NCBI RefSeq assembly: GCF_029948125.1
Contig: NZ_JASAMB010000005.1
Location: 248,001 to 312,000, forward strand
From: Catellatospora sp. KI3
GTDB lineage: Bacteria; Actinomycetota; Actinomycetes; Mycobacteriales; Micromonosporaceae
Direction: 5' to 3'
Length of the DNA: 64,000 nucleotides
Shown: positions 18,554-25,602 of the stretch, in pieces
Position numbering within the stretch: position 1 is the stretch's first letter
Layout of the letters: each line of letters opens with the position of its first letter
The notes under the pieces: generated by a model
What the model saw: the letters and a program-made list of their open reading frames with translations, nothing else
Told to the model about the DNA's origin: nothing
Databases searched by the model: none
Position numbers and translations under genes: made by a program

Positions 18554-19831
18554 TCAGGACGCCGCGGGCTGCGGCGTCGCCTGCTCCTGGGGCGCGGCCG
18601 GCTGCTGGGGCGCGGCCGGGCGGAGCAGCCCGTAGCGGGCCGTGTCCAGGGTCCCCTTGCCGGTCACCGCGTACCCCGGCGAGGCGGCGTCGGTGGTGAG
18701 CGAGATGTTGGCCTCGTAGCGGGTGTACCAGTTCGCCGCGCCCTTGGGCGGCTGGGCGGTGCTGGCGTTGATGACGTACGGCTTGGTCGCCAGCGCGGTG
18801 TCGGTCGAGGTCATCACGACCGAGGCCGCGTTCTCGCCGGTGTACACCCACTCGATCTGCGAGGTCTGGCTCTCGTCGTCGCCGGTGCGCTCGAACTCGG
18901 TCGCGTTCAGCGTCTGGCTGCCGAACCCGGACACCAGCCGCTTGCTGTTCTTGGCGTCGTCGATGACCAGCATCGGCAGGTAGGTCGCGCCCCACTGCGG
19001 CTTCAGCTGCGCGTCGACCCCGAGGATGGCGAAGTCGCCCACGACGCCCCGGCCCGTCTTCCAGCTCTCGACCACCTCGGGCAGTGCGATGTTGCCCCAG
19101 CTGTGCTCGTGGAACCCGTGCCCCTCGAACTCGCGCACCTCGTCGTAGATCTTCAGCGTGCCGGTGACCTTGCCGGTCGGCACCGGCGCCGTCCAGCCGT
19201 AGTAGGTGTCGGTGCTGCCCAGGAACAGGACCCCGGTGCCCGGCCGGAACGGCGCGGCCTGGTTGGTCAGCGTCAGGTCCAGCCCGAAGTCCCCGTCCCG
19301 CCCGGTCAGCCGGTAGGTCTTCGTATCGCCGGTGAGGCTGAACGGCCCGACCTTGACGTCGCAGCGGTCGGTCGCGCTGGCGAACTGGTTCCAGGCGTAC
19401 GTCTTGACCACGTCGAAGTTCGAGCCCCACGGGAACGACATGACCAGGCTCGCGGCGGGCAGCCGGTTCTGCTCGGTCGGGTTGGCGGTCAGCGCGTCGC
19501 CGGGCCGCGTCCGCAGGGTGAAGGTCACCACCGTGCCGTCGTCGGTCATGAACTCGCAGTGCCAGCGCTCGTACACCTTGGGGTCGCTGTTGACGGCCGC
19601 GGTGCGGAACCCGCCCTCCCACGGCTGGAACTGGTCGGCCTTGAGCGACAGCCGCTCGTAGTCCGAGGGCGCGTCACCGAACGTGTTGAGCGTGGCCGGT
19701 GGCGGGCCCGCCTTGGGCTTCTCGTCGCCGCCGCAGCCGGCCAGGGCCGGGATGGCGGCGAGCGATCCGGCCGCGAGCGCGCGCAGCACGGTGCGTCGCG
19801 ACGGCGTGGAGCTGTACAGATGAGCATTCAT
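18554..19831 (-). CDS. Tat-exported lipoprotein with AttH/CrtC-like lipocalin-type domain
   Basis: A 425-residue protein starting at ATG 19831. The signal peptide has a twin-arginine motif (SRRTVLRAL) and ends in the lipobox LAGC, so it is probably exported folded and lipidated. The body shows the AttH/carotenoid-hydratase-like pattern, including FPWGSNFDVVKTYAWNQF and the hallmark GHGFHEHSWGN (HEHSWG). Family members are beta-barrel hydratases or of unknown function. The C-terminus is a low-complexity Ala/Pro/Gln tail. The true substrate is unknown; carotenoid hydration is not implied. The reading frame extends to 19945 but that start gives no signal peptide. Confidence 0.75.
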   Translation of the reverse strand: MNAHLYSSTPSRRTVLRALAAGSLAAIPALAGCGGDEKPKAGPPPATLNTFGDAPSDYERLSLKADQFQPWEGGFRTAAVNSDPKVYERWHCEFMTDDGTVVTFTLRTRPGDALTANPTEQNRLPAASLVMSFPWGSNFDVVKTYAWNQFASATDRCDVKVGPFSLTGDTKTYRLTGRDGDFGLDLTLTNQAAPFRPGTGVLFLGSTDTYYGWTAPVPTGKVTGTLKIYDEVREFEGHGFHEHSWGNIALPEVVESWKTGRGVVGDFAILGVDAQLKPQWGATYLPMLVIDDAKNSKRLVSGFGSQTLNATEFERTGDDESQTSQIEWVYTGENAASVVMTSTDTALATKPYVINASTAQPPKGAANWYTRYEANISLTTDAASPGYAVTGKGTLDTARYGLLRPAAPQQPAAPQEQATPQPAAS

Positions 19832-20132
19832 GGCGCCGTCCCATCGCCCCGGCCCCGGGCGGGCGAACCGCCGGAGTCCAACCCATTGATTGTTGTTTGC
19901 GCAGAATATACGGTGCATTGGGTGATCTGGCGGCGATTTAAGCAAAGTGTCCGCAGGCTGTGGCGGTCACGCTTACGGCATCGAGGGGCGGCGCTGGGCC
20001 GGGTGTGGCGCCAGTGACCGACGGCGACAGGCGGCTGGCGACGAAACACGAGATGGTGGCGCTGGGCCCGCGTCCACCGGTCGGCCGACCCCGCAGGCGG
20101 GACCCGCCCCCTGCCGAGCCTGGACAATTGGA
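19832..20132. other. Divergent intergenic region
   Basis: A 301-base gap between the leftward lipoprotein and a rightward small membrane protein. The stretch 19880-19945 is A+T-rich and likely contains the lipoprotein promoter. No repeat or hairpin stands out. Confidence 0.4.
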
Positions 20133-20567
20133 ATGGTGAGCGACCAGGCACCCCAGCAGCTTCCCGGTGATCCGCGATCGGATGTGATGCGAGTCGCCGA
20201 CCGCCAGGCAGCGTACGCGGCGGCCGGGCTCGATCCGTACGGCCGACCCGTCGCATCGACGTCGAGGCTTGCGCGGGCGGCCACCGTGCACCACGTCGCG
20301 CCGCCGCCAGCCGATGGCTTGCTGCAGGTCAAGCCGGAGCCGTTTGGGGTGCGCCTGTTCTGGAGTGCGCTCAAGGCGCTGCGCGCGATACTCATCCTGG
20401 GTTTTGTGTGTGTGGTGTTCGTCCCCGCGTCCCGAGAGATGCTGATCACGGCGTGGGTGTGGGTGTTCGGGGTTGCCACCTTGGGCCTCGGGCCTCTCGT
20501 GCTGCTGGCCAAGGTGTCTGTGTTCGGTATCGAATCGGTCAGCCCGCGCTACCGGCGACGCCGCTGA
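20133..20567 (+). CDS. Small two-pass membrane protein of unknown function
   Basis: A 144-residue protein starting at ATG 20133. Residues 1-70 are polar and Pro/Ala-rich; two hydrophobic segments follow (about 83-103, ALRAILILGFVCVVFV, and 108-130, AWVWVFGVATLGLGPLVLLA), then a basic tail ending RYRRRR. Both ends are probably cytoplasmic. No family recognised. G+C is slightly lower than in the neighbours. Confidence 0.6.
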   Translation: MVSDQAPQQLPGDPRSDVMRVADRQAAYAAAGLDPYGRPVASTSRLARAATVHHVAPPPADGLLQVKPEPFGVRLFWSALKALRAILILGFVCVVFVPASREMLITAWVWVFGVATLGLGPLVLLAKVSVFGIESVSPRYRRRR

Positions 20568-20710
20568 TCCAGCCGCCGGGCTGCCTGGAATACAGGAGCT
20601 TCATCGGCGATGATTGATGGTATTGCATCGGCGGAGTCTGCTCGCGTAACGGTAGCGGCGCGAAGCGCCCCCACGGCCGGGCCGGGGAGCGCTCGCGGTG
20701 CCGGGACGGG

Positions 20711-21496
20711 TCAGCGGATGGGGTCGCGGCGGTAGAGGCGCTTGGCCCACAGGTAGCAGAGCGCGGTGATGCCCGCGCCCCAGGCGACGGCGCCCACGGC
20801 GTTGCCGCCGATCGGGCCGCCCAGCAGCAAGCCGCGCAGGGTCTCCATCATCGGCGTGAACGGCTGGTACTGCGCGAACCAGGCGACCGGGCCGGGCATC
20901 GAGTCGGTCGGCACGAAGCCGCTGCCCATGAACGGCAGCAGGATCAGCGGCATGGGCAGGTTGCTGGCCGACTCGATGCTCTTGGCGACCAGTCCGCAGG
21001 CCACCCCGAACCAGGTGACCGCGAGCGAGATCAGGGTCAGCAGCCCGGCGGCGGCGAGCCACTCGGCGACCCCGGCGGTGGGCCGGAAGCCGACCGCGAT
21101 CGCCACGCCGATCACCACGGCCAGGGCCAGCAGCATCTGCACCAGGTTGCCCAGCACGTGGCCGGTCAGCACGGACGGGCGGAAGATCGCCATGGTACGG
21201 AACCGGGCGATGATGCCCTCGCTCATGTCCTGCGCCACCCCGACCGCGGTGCCCTGCGCGACCCCGGCGATGGCCAGCAGCAGGATGCCCGGGGTGACGT
21301 AGTTGGCGTAGACCTCCCGGCCGCCCCCGGCGGCGATGCCGTCGCCGAGCGTGCCGCCGAAGACGTACACGAACAGCAGCAGCATCACCACCGGCACGCC
21401 GATCAGGTAAATGATCAGCGGGTAGCGCCGGGCACGCACCAGGTACCGCCGCAGCATGGTGGTCGAGTCGCGCAGCGCGTAGGCGGCGGTGCTCAT
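20711..21496 (-). CDS. ABC-2 type drug exporter permease (DrrB-like)
   Basis: A 261-residue membrane protein with six hydrophobic segments and the ABC-2 signature region (YVTPGILLLAIAGVAQGT and SNLPMPLILLPFMGSGFVPTDSMP), close to DrrB of daunorubicin-type exporters. ATG 21496 overlaps the ATPase stop by ATGA. With the ATPase it should form an export pump; the cargo is unknown and no biosynthetic genes lie nearby. Confidence 0.88.
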   Translation of the reverse strand: MSTAAYALRDSTTMLRRYLVRARRYPLIIYLIGVPVVMLLLFVYVFGGTLGDGIAAGGGREVYANYVTPGILLLAIAGVAQGTAVGVAQDMSEGIIARFRTMAIFRPSVLTGHVLGNLVQMLLALAVVIGVAIAVGFRPTAGVAEWLAAAGLLTLISLAVTWFGVACGLVAKSIESASNLPMPLILLPFMGSGFVPTDSMPGPVAWFAQYQPFTPMMETLRGLLLGGPIGGNAVGAVAWGAGITALCYLWAKRLYRRDPIR

Positions 21497-22455
21497 CGGA
21501 TGGCTCCTTCGGGGGTGGTGGCGCTGTCGGGGCGCCCGGTCAGGGCGAGGAAGACGTCGTCGAGGTCGGGGGTGTGCACGGTCAGCTCGGCCACCTCGAC
21601 GGCCGCCCGGTCGAGCCGGTCGAGCACCGCGCGCAGCGAGCCGACGCCGCCGTCGCTGGGCACCTGCAGGGTCAGCGCGTCGTCGTCGCGGGTGTTCGGG
21701 CCCAGCGCGCGGGCCGCAGACTCCAGCTCGGCCGGTCCGGCGAAGCGCAGCCGGATGTGCCCGCCCGGGATGAGGCGCTTGAGCTCGGCCGGGGTGCCCT
21801 CGGCGATGATCCGGCCGTGGTCCAGCAGCGCCACCCGGTCGGCGAGCTGGTCGGCCTCCTCCAGGTACTGCGTGGTGAGGAAGATGGTGACCCCGCTCGC
21901 GACCAGGTCGCGGATGATGTCCCACATGGTGCGGCGGCTGCGCGGGTCCAGCCCGGTGGTCGGCTCGTCCAGGAAGATCACTTCAGGCTTGCCGACCAGC
22001 GTCATGGCCAGGTCGAGACGGCGGCGCATGCCGCCGGAGTAGGTGACGACCGGCTTGGCGGCCGCGTCAGCCAGGTCGAACCGGGCCAGCAGCTCCGTGA
22101 CGCGGCGGCGTCCCTCGACCCTGGGCAGGTGGTTCAGGTCGGCCATCAGCATGAGGTTCTCGGCGCCGGTGAGCAGGTTGTCCACGGCTGAGAACTGGCC
22201 GGTGACGCCGATCGCGGACCGCGCGCCGTCGGGGTCGGCGGCCACGTCGTGCCCGGCCACCTCGGCCCGGCCCCCGTCGGCGCGGATCAGCGTGGACAGG
22301 ATGTTGACGGTGGTGGTCTTCCCGGCGCCGTTCGGGCCGAGCAGGGCGAAGACGGTGCCCGCGGGCACGTGCAGGTCGATGCCCTGGAGCACGGGCGTCT
22401 TGCCGTACGACTTGCGCAGGCCGGTGACGGTGAGCGCCGGTCGGGGGGTGGTCAT
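21493..22455 (-). CDS. ABC exporter ATP-binding protein (DrrA-like)
   Basis: A 320-residue ATPase: Walker A GPNGAGKTTT at about 41-50, signature YSGGMRRRLDLAMTL, Walker B VIFLDEPTTGLDPRSR, and the C-terminal DrrA regulatory extension with LTVHTPDLDDVFLALTG. The gene lies 14 bases after the DUF4097 gene and overlaps the permease, so it is the third gene of a four-gene operon. Confidence 0.92.
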   Translation of the reverse strand: MTTPRPALTVTGLRKSYGKTPVLQGIDLHVPAGTVFALLGPNGAGKTTTVNILSTLIRADGGRAEVAGHDVAADPDGARSAIGVTGQFSAVDNLLTGAENLMLMADLNHLPRVEGRRRVTELLARFDLADAAAKPVVTYSGGMRRRLDLAMTLVGKPEVIFLDEPTTGLDPRSRRTMWDIIRDLVASGVTIFLTTQYLEEADQLADRVALLDHGRIIAEGTPAELKRLIPGGHIRLRFAGPAELESAARALGPNTRDDDALTLQVPSDGGVGSLRAVLDRLDRAAVEVAELTVHTPDLDDVFLALTGRPDSATTPEGAIR

Positions 22456-22469
22456 GGGGGTGCTTCCCT

Positions 22470-23303
22470 TCAGGAACGGTGGATGATGATGTCGCCCCAG
22501 TGCGTCCGGGCCCGGATCTCGACCTTCTCGTCGGTCTCCTGCGGGCCGTCGGCACTGGCCAGCTCGTTGCGTACGGCCCCGGTGGCGTCGAGGTCCAGCC
22601 AGGCGGCGGTGCCCTCGGGGATGCCGACCTCGACCTTCCCGGCGGCGGTCTGCAGCACCACCTGGCCGCGCACGGCCGCCTCGACCCGGACGCCGCCGTG
22701 CGCCGTCTTGGCGGTCAGGCCGCCGCCCGCCCGGCCGACGGTGATGCTGCCGTTGGCGGCGTTCACCCGGGCCGGACCGTCGGCCTTGCCGAGCCAGACG
22801 TCGCCGTTGGAGCTCTTGAGCACGGTGCTGCCGGTGACGTGCCCGACCCGCAGGCGGCCGGTGCCCGTGCCCGCCTCGGCGTCGCCGTCGACGCGGTCCA
22901 CCGACAGGTCGCCCGCGCCGCTGCCGGCCTGCAGCGGGCCGGTGTGCTGCAGGCTGAGGTCGCCGTAGCCGGTGCGGAAGCGGCACTCGCCCAGCCGTCC
23001 GGTCGCCCGCAGCGAGCCGAGGGAGGTCGAGCCCTCCAGGCCGGAGCCGGTCGGCACGTGGACTTCGACGTCGATCGAGCCGGGCTTGCCGAACATCGAG
23101 CTGGCCTTGGGCGTACGGATCAGCAGCCGTCCGGCGGTGAACTCGACCCGGGTCTGCTCGGCCAGCTTCACCGACTTGGCGTTGTTGTTGCTCGGCCGCA
23201 CGGTCACGACCGTGTCGGTGCGCTCGGCGGCGTACACGCGGATCTCGGCGACGGCCGCCTGGACATCGACGATGATCGGTTCCGGAGTGTCGAAAGTGGG
23301 CAT
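22470..23303 (-). CDS. DUF4097-type beta-repeat protein
   Basis: A 277-residue soluble protein made of short beta-strand repeats (VHVPTGSGLEGSTSLGSLRA, GYGDLSLQHTGPLQAGSGAG, SSNGDVWLGKADG and others) as in DUF4097/DUF4098 adhesin-like right-handed beta-helix proteins. There is no signal peptide, so it is cytoplasmic. It lies between the RHH gene and the DrrAB genes; in actinobacteria such proteins often accompany drug-exporter operons, but the role is unknown. ATG 23303 is chosen as start; the frame extends upstream without support. Confidence 0.8.
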   Translation of the reverse strand: MPTFDTPEPIIVDVQAAVAEIRVYAAERTDTVVTVRPSNNNAKSVKLAEQTRVEFTAGRLLIRTPKASSMFGKPGSIDVEVHVPTGSGLEGSTSLGSLRATGRLGECRFRTGYGDLSLQHTGPLQAGSGAGDLSVDRVDGDAEAGTGTGRLRVGHVTGSTVLKSSNGDVWLGKADGPARVNAANGSITVGRAGGGLTAKTAHGGVRVEAAVRGQVVLQTAAGKVEVGIPEGTAAWLDLDATGAVRNELASADGPQETDEKVEIRARTHWGDIIIHRS

Positions 23304-23355
23304 GGTGATCCCCTCGTAACGGGTAGCTTGAGAGAAAGTCCTGGTGAGGGCCGGG

Positions 23356-23871
23356 TCAGCGGACCCAGCCGGTGTAGCGCCGGCCGCTGTCGGCGACCGG
23401 CCTGGCGGCGGGCCGGGGCGCCGGCTCGACACCGAGCATGCCGGCGGCCGCCCGCACCAGCCACGTGTTGACCGACATCCGCTCGCGGGCGGCGGCCTCC
23501 TCGATCCGGGCCTTGAGGTCGTCGGGCAGACGCAGGTTGATGCGGGTCATCGGGCCGCGCTCGCCGGAGACGTCGTCGGCCGGGGCGGCGGCCGTGGCGG
23601 CGGGTTCGGCGGCGCGGGGCGCCTCGTCCAGGCGCGGGGTGACCACGAAGCCCGGGTCGCGGCCGCGCAGGCGCAGCTCGACCGAGCCCGGCGCCATGTC
23701 GCGGGTGATCTCGTCGGCGGCGGCCGACAGCGCTTCGAGCAGCGTCAGCCGCACCGCCGACTCCAGCGGCGCGGTGAGGCGGTCGGCGAGTTCGCGGGCG
23801 TCCTCGCCACCGGCCTCGGCGGCGGTGGCGAGCTCGCGGCGCAGCGTCTCGACGTACGGCGTCAAATCCAT
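23356..23871 (-). CDS. Ribbon-helix-helix protein (HicB/CopG-like), probable operon regulator
   Basis: A 171-residue protein. Residues about 1-60 form a helical domain, followed by an Ala/Pro linker and a ribbon-helix-helix DNA-binding segment (about 108-145, TRINLRLPDDLKARIEEAAA then MSVNTWLVRAA). The short Arg-rich tail ends GRRYTGWVR. It is the first gene of the DUF4097-DrrAB operon, so autoregulation is likely. No toxin gene adjoins it, so a toxin-antitoxin role is not supported. Confidence 0.75.
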   Translation of the reverse strand: MDLTPYVETLRRELATAAEAGGEDARELADRLTAPLESAVRLTLLEALSAAADEITRDMAPGSVELRLRGRDPGFVVTPRLDEAPRAAEPAATAAAPADDVSGERGPMTRINLRLPDDLKARIEEAAARERMSVNTWLVRAAAGMLGVEPAPRPAARPVADSGRRYTGWVR

Positions 23872-23940
23872 GACGCCACTATGGCATCAAAATGGCACCA
23901 CATGCAACCCATTCCGGCTCACGTTGGCGCCACCGGTGCA

Positions 23941-23978
23941 CCGGAAGGGGCCGAACCCGCAGGTCCGGCCCCTTCCGG
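23941..23978 (-). terminator. Terminator hairpin of the subtilisin gene
   Basis: Perfect 13-base arms CCGGAAGGGGCCG and complement with a 12-base loop, about 80 bases after the stop of the leftward protease. Confidence 0.7.
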
Positions 23979-24058
23979 GGGGTGAGCCAAGATCGGTTCA
24001 GGTGGTCCGCGTGCCCCGAGGAACCCCCTCAAGTTTGCGGGGGCCGGGGGGGCGGGGG

Positions 24059-25267
24059 TTAGAGGGTGCGTTTGTTGAGGAGGCGGTTGGGGGTGCCGGA
24101 GAGGGTGCCGGTGACCACGCCGGTGGTGGCGTTGTTGATGATCCAGGCGTGGACGGTGGCCTGGGAGGCGTCGCCGTAGGTCGACTTGTAGAGGACGGCG
24201 ATGCCCGCCGCGTGCGGGGTGGACATCGAGGTGCCGTTGTAGCTGCCCGTGGTGTTGCCGGGCAGGGTCGACACGATCGCCGAGCCGGGGCCGTAGATGT
24301 CGACGCAGGTGCCGGTGGAGGAGTAGCTGGCGCGCGCGTCGGTCGAGGTGGTGGCCGCGACGACCAGGGCGGCGGTCAGGTTGCGCGGCAGCCGGTCGCA
24401 GGAGTTGCCGCCGGTGTTGCCCGCCGAGGTGGCCAGGAAGACGCCCGCGTTCATCATGTTGGTCAGCGCGGTGGCCAGTGTCGAGCTGTAGGTGATGTTC
24501 CACGAGGTGTTGGCCACGGCGGGCTTGACGTGGTTGGTGGTCACCCAGTTCACCGCCGCGACGGCGCCTGAGGTGGTGCCGCTGCCCGCGCAGTTGAGCC
24601 ACTTCACGCCGTGCAGCGAGGCGAGCTTGGCCACGCCGTACGAGGTGGAGCCGATGGTGCCCGCGACGTGCGTGCCGTGGCCGTTGCAGTCGGTGTTGTT
24701 GCTGTCCACGGAGTTGTAGTCGAACCGCGCCCGGTTGCCGAAGTTCGGGTGGGCGGCGTCCACTCCGGAGTCGATGATGTACGCGTGCACGCCCGCGCCG
24801 GTCGCGGTGTAGGTGTAGCTGGCCGACAGCGGCAGGCTGGTCTGGTCGACGCGGTCGATGCCCCAGGCCGGCGGGCTGGGCTGGGTGGTGTCCAGCACGT
24901 GGTGGTGCCACGCGTCGCGCTCGATGGAGACTACGTCGGAGCTGTGCGACAGCTCGGCGACCTGCGCGGTGGTGAGCGTGGCGGCGAAGCCGTTGACCGC
25001 CCGGCCGAAGTCGATCCGCGCGGTGGCCTTGAGGGCGCGCAGCGCGGTGCCCTTGTCGGCGCCGGGGCGGAAGGTGACGAGGTAGGCGCCCGGGATGACG
25101 GTGGTGTCCGCGTCGGCGGCGGGTGCGGTGATCGGGACCGCGATCGCGCGGTACGGCGCCCCGGCCGCGCTCGCGGAGTCGGGCAGGGCCACGAGGGTGA
25201 CCACGGTGGTGGCGGTGATGGTGGCTAGGGCGAGCAGGCGGTGGCGCCAGGTCCGTGCTGATGACAC
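24059..25267 (-). CDS. Secreted subtilisin-family serine protease (S8, proteinase K type)
   Basis: A 402-residue exported protease. GTG 25267 is chosen because GGAGGAAGAC precedes it and a regular Sec signal peptide results; ATG 25309 would add 14 residues before it. After the signal peptide (ending near DSASAAG) comes an inhibitor-I9-type propeptide (about 55-130, GAYLVTFRPGADKG) and the catalytic domain with the triad D166 (YIIDSGVD), H197 (GHGTHVAGT), S347 (GTSMSTPHAAG), and the oxyanion Asn in TSAGNTGG. Cys residues match the disulfides of proteinase-K-like enzymes. It should be an extracellular, broad-specificity endopeptidase. Confidence 0.93.
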   Translation of the reverse strand: MSSARTWRHRLLALATITATTVVTLVALPDSASAAGAPYRAIAVPITAPAADADTTVIPGAYLVTFRPGADKGTALRALKATARIDFGRAVNGFAATLTTAQVAELSHSSDVVSIERDAWHHHVLDTTQPSPPAWGIDRVDQTSLPLSASYTYTATGAGVHAYIIDSGVDAAHPNFGNRARFDYNSVDSNNTDCNGHGTHVAGTIGSTSYGVAKLASLHGVKWLNCAGSGTTSGAVAAVNWVTTNHVKPAVANTSWNITYSSTLATALTNMMNAGVFLATSAGNTGGNSCDRLPRNLTAALVVAATTSTDARASYSSTGTCVDIYGPGSAIVSTLPGNTTGSYNGTSMSTPHAAGIAVLYKSTYGDASQATVHAWIINNATTGVVTGTLSGTPNRLLNKRTL

Positions 25268-25602
25268 GTCTTCCTCCACATACCGGTGGACGTCCTGGGT
25301 GGACGGCATCTGGCCGGGAGATTACATAGACGTTGTTACGACTATCAATGCTTTGGATGTGACGTTTTCGGTGGTAGGCCGGAACTGGCGTCCCACCGCC
25401 ACCCCGACTTTCGGTGAGATCGACAGAAGTTCTTGTTGGCACATCCGAAAGTATGGACACGTCGATGAAAAGTCTCTAGGGTGGCCGACATCAATGTTTC
25501 GTATGTGTAACCGGCGGCGCGGTTACCCCTAGCCCACCCGGCAACCGGCGCGGCGGCGCGCGCCCTGCCTGGCCTCCCCCAGTCAGGAAGGGTCGGACAC
25601 CC
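25268..25602. promoter_or_regulatory. Divergent promoter region between protease and sugar dehydrogenase genes
   Basis: A 335-base, unusually A+T-rich gap. It contains an imperfect direct repeat, ATCAATG-TTT-ATGTG, at 25344-25363 and 25490-25511, and three TTTCGG or CCGAAA elements (about 25366, 25409, 25445). CGAAA-type repeats are known upstream of some actinobacterial glycan-degrading genes, so coordinated control of both genes is possible, but not shown. Confidence 0.4.

Noticed and set aside
23356-23871. HicA/HicB toxin-antitoxin pair
   Set aside because: The RHH part fits an antitoxin, but no small HicA-like toxin gene adjoins; the neighbours are DUF4097 and exporter genes.
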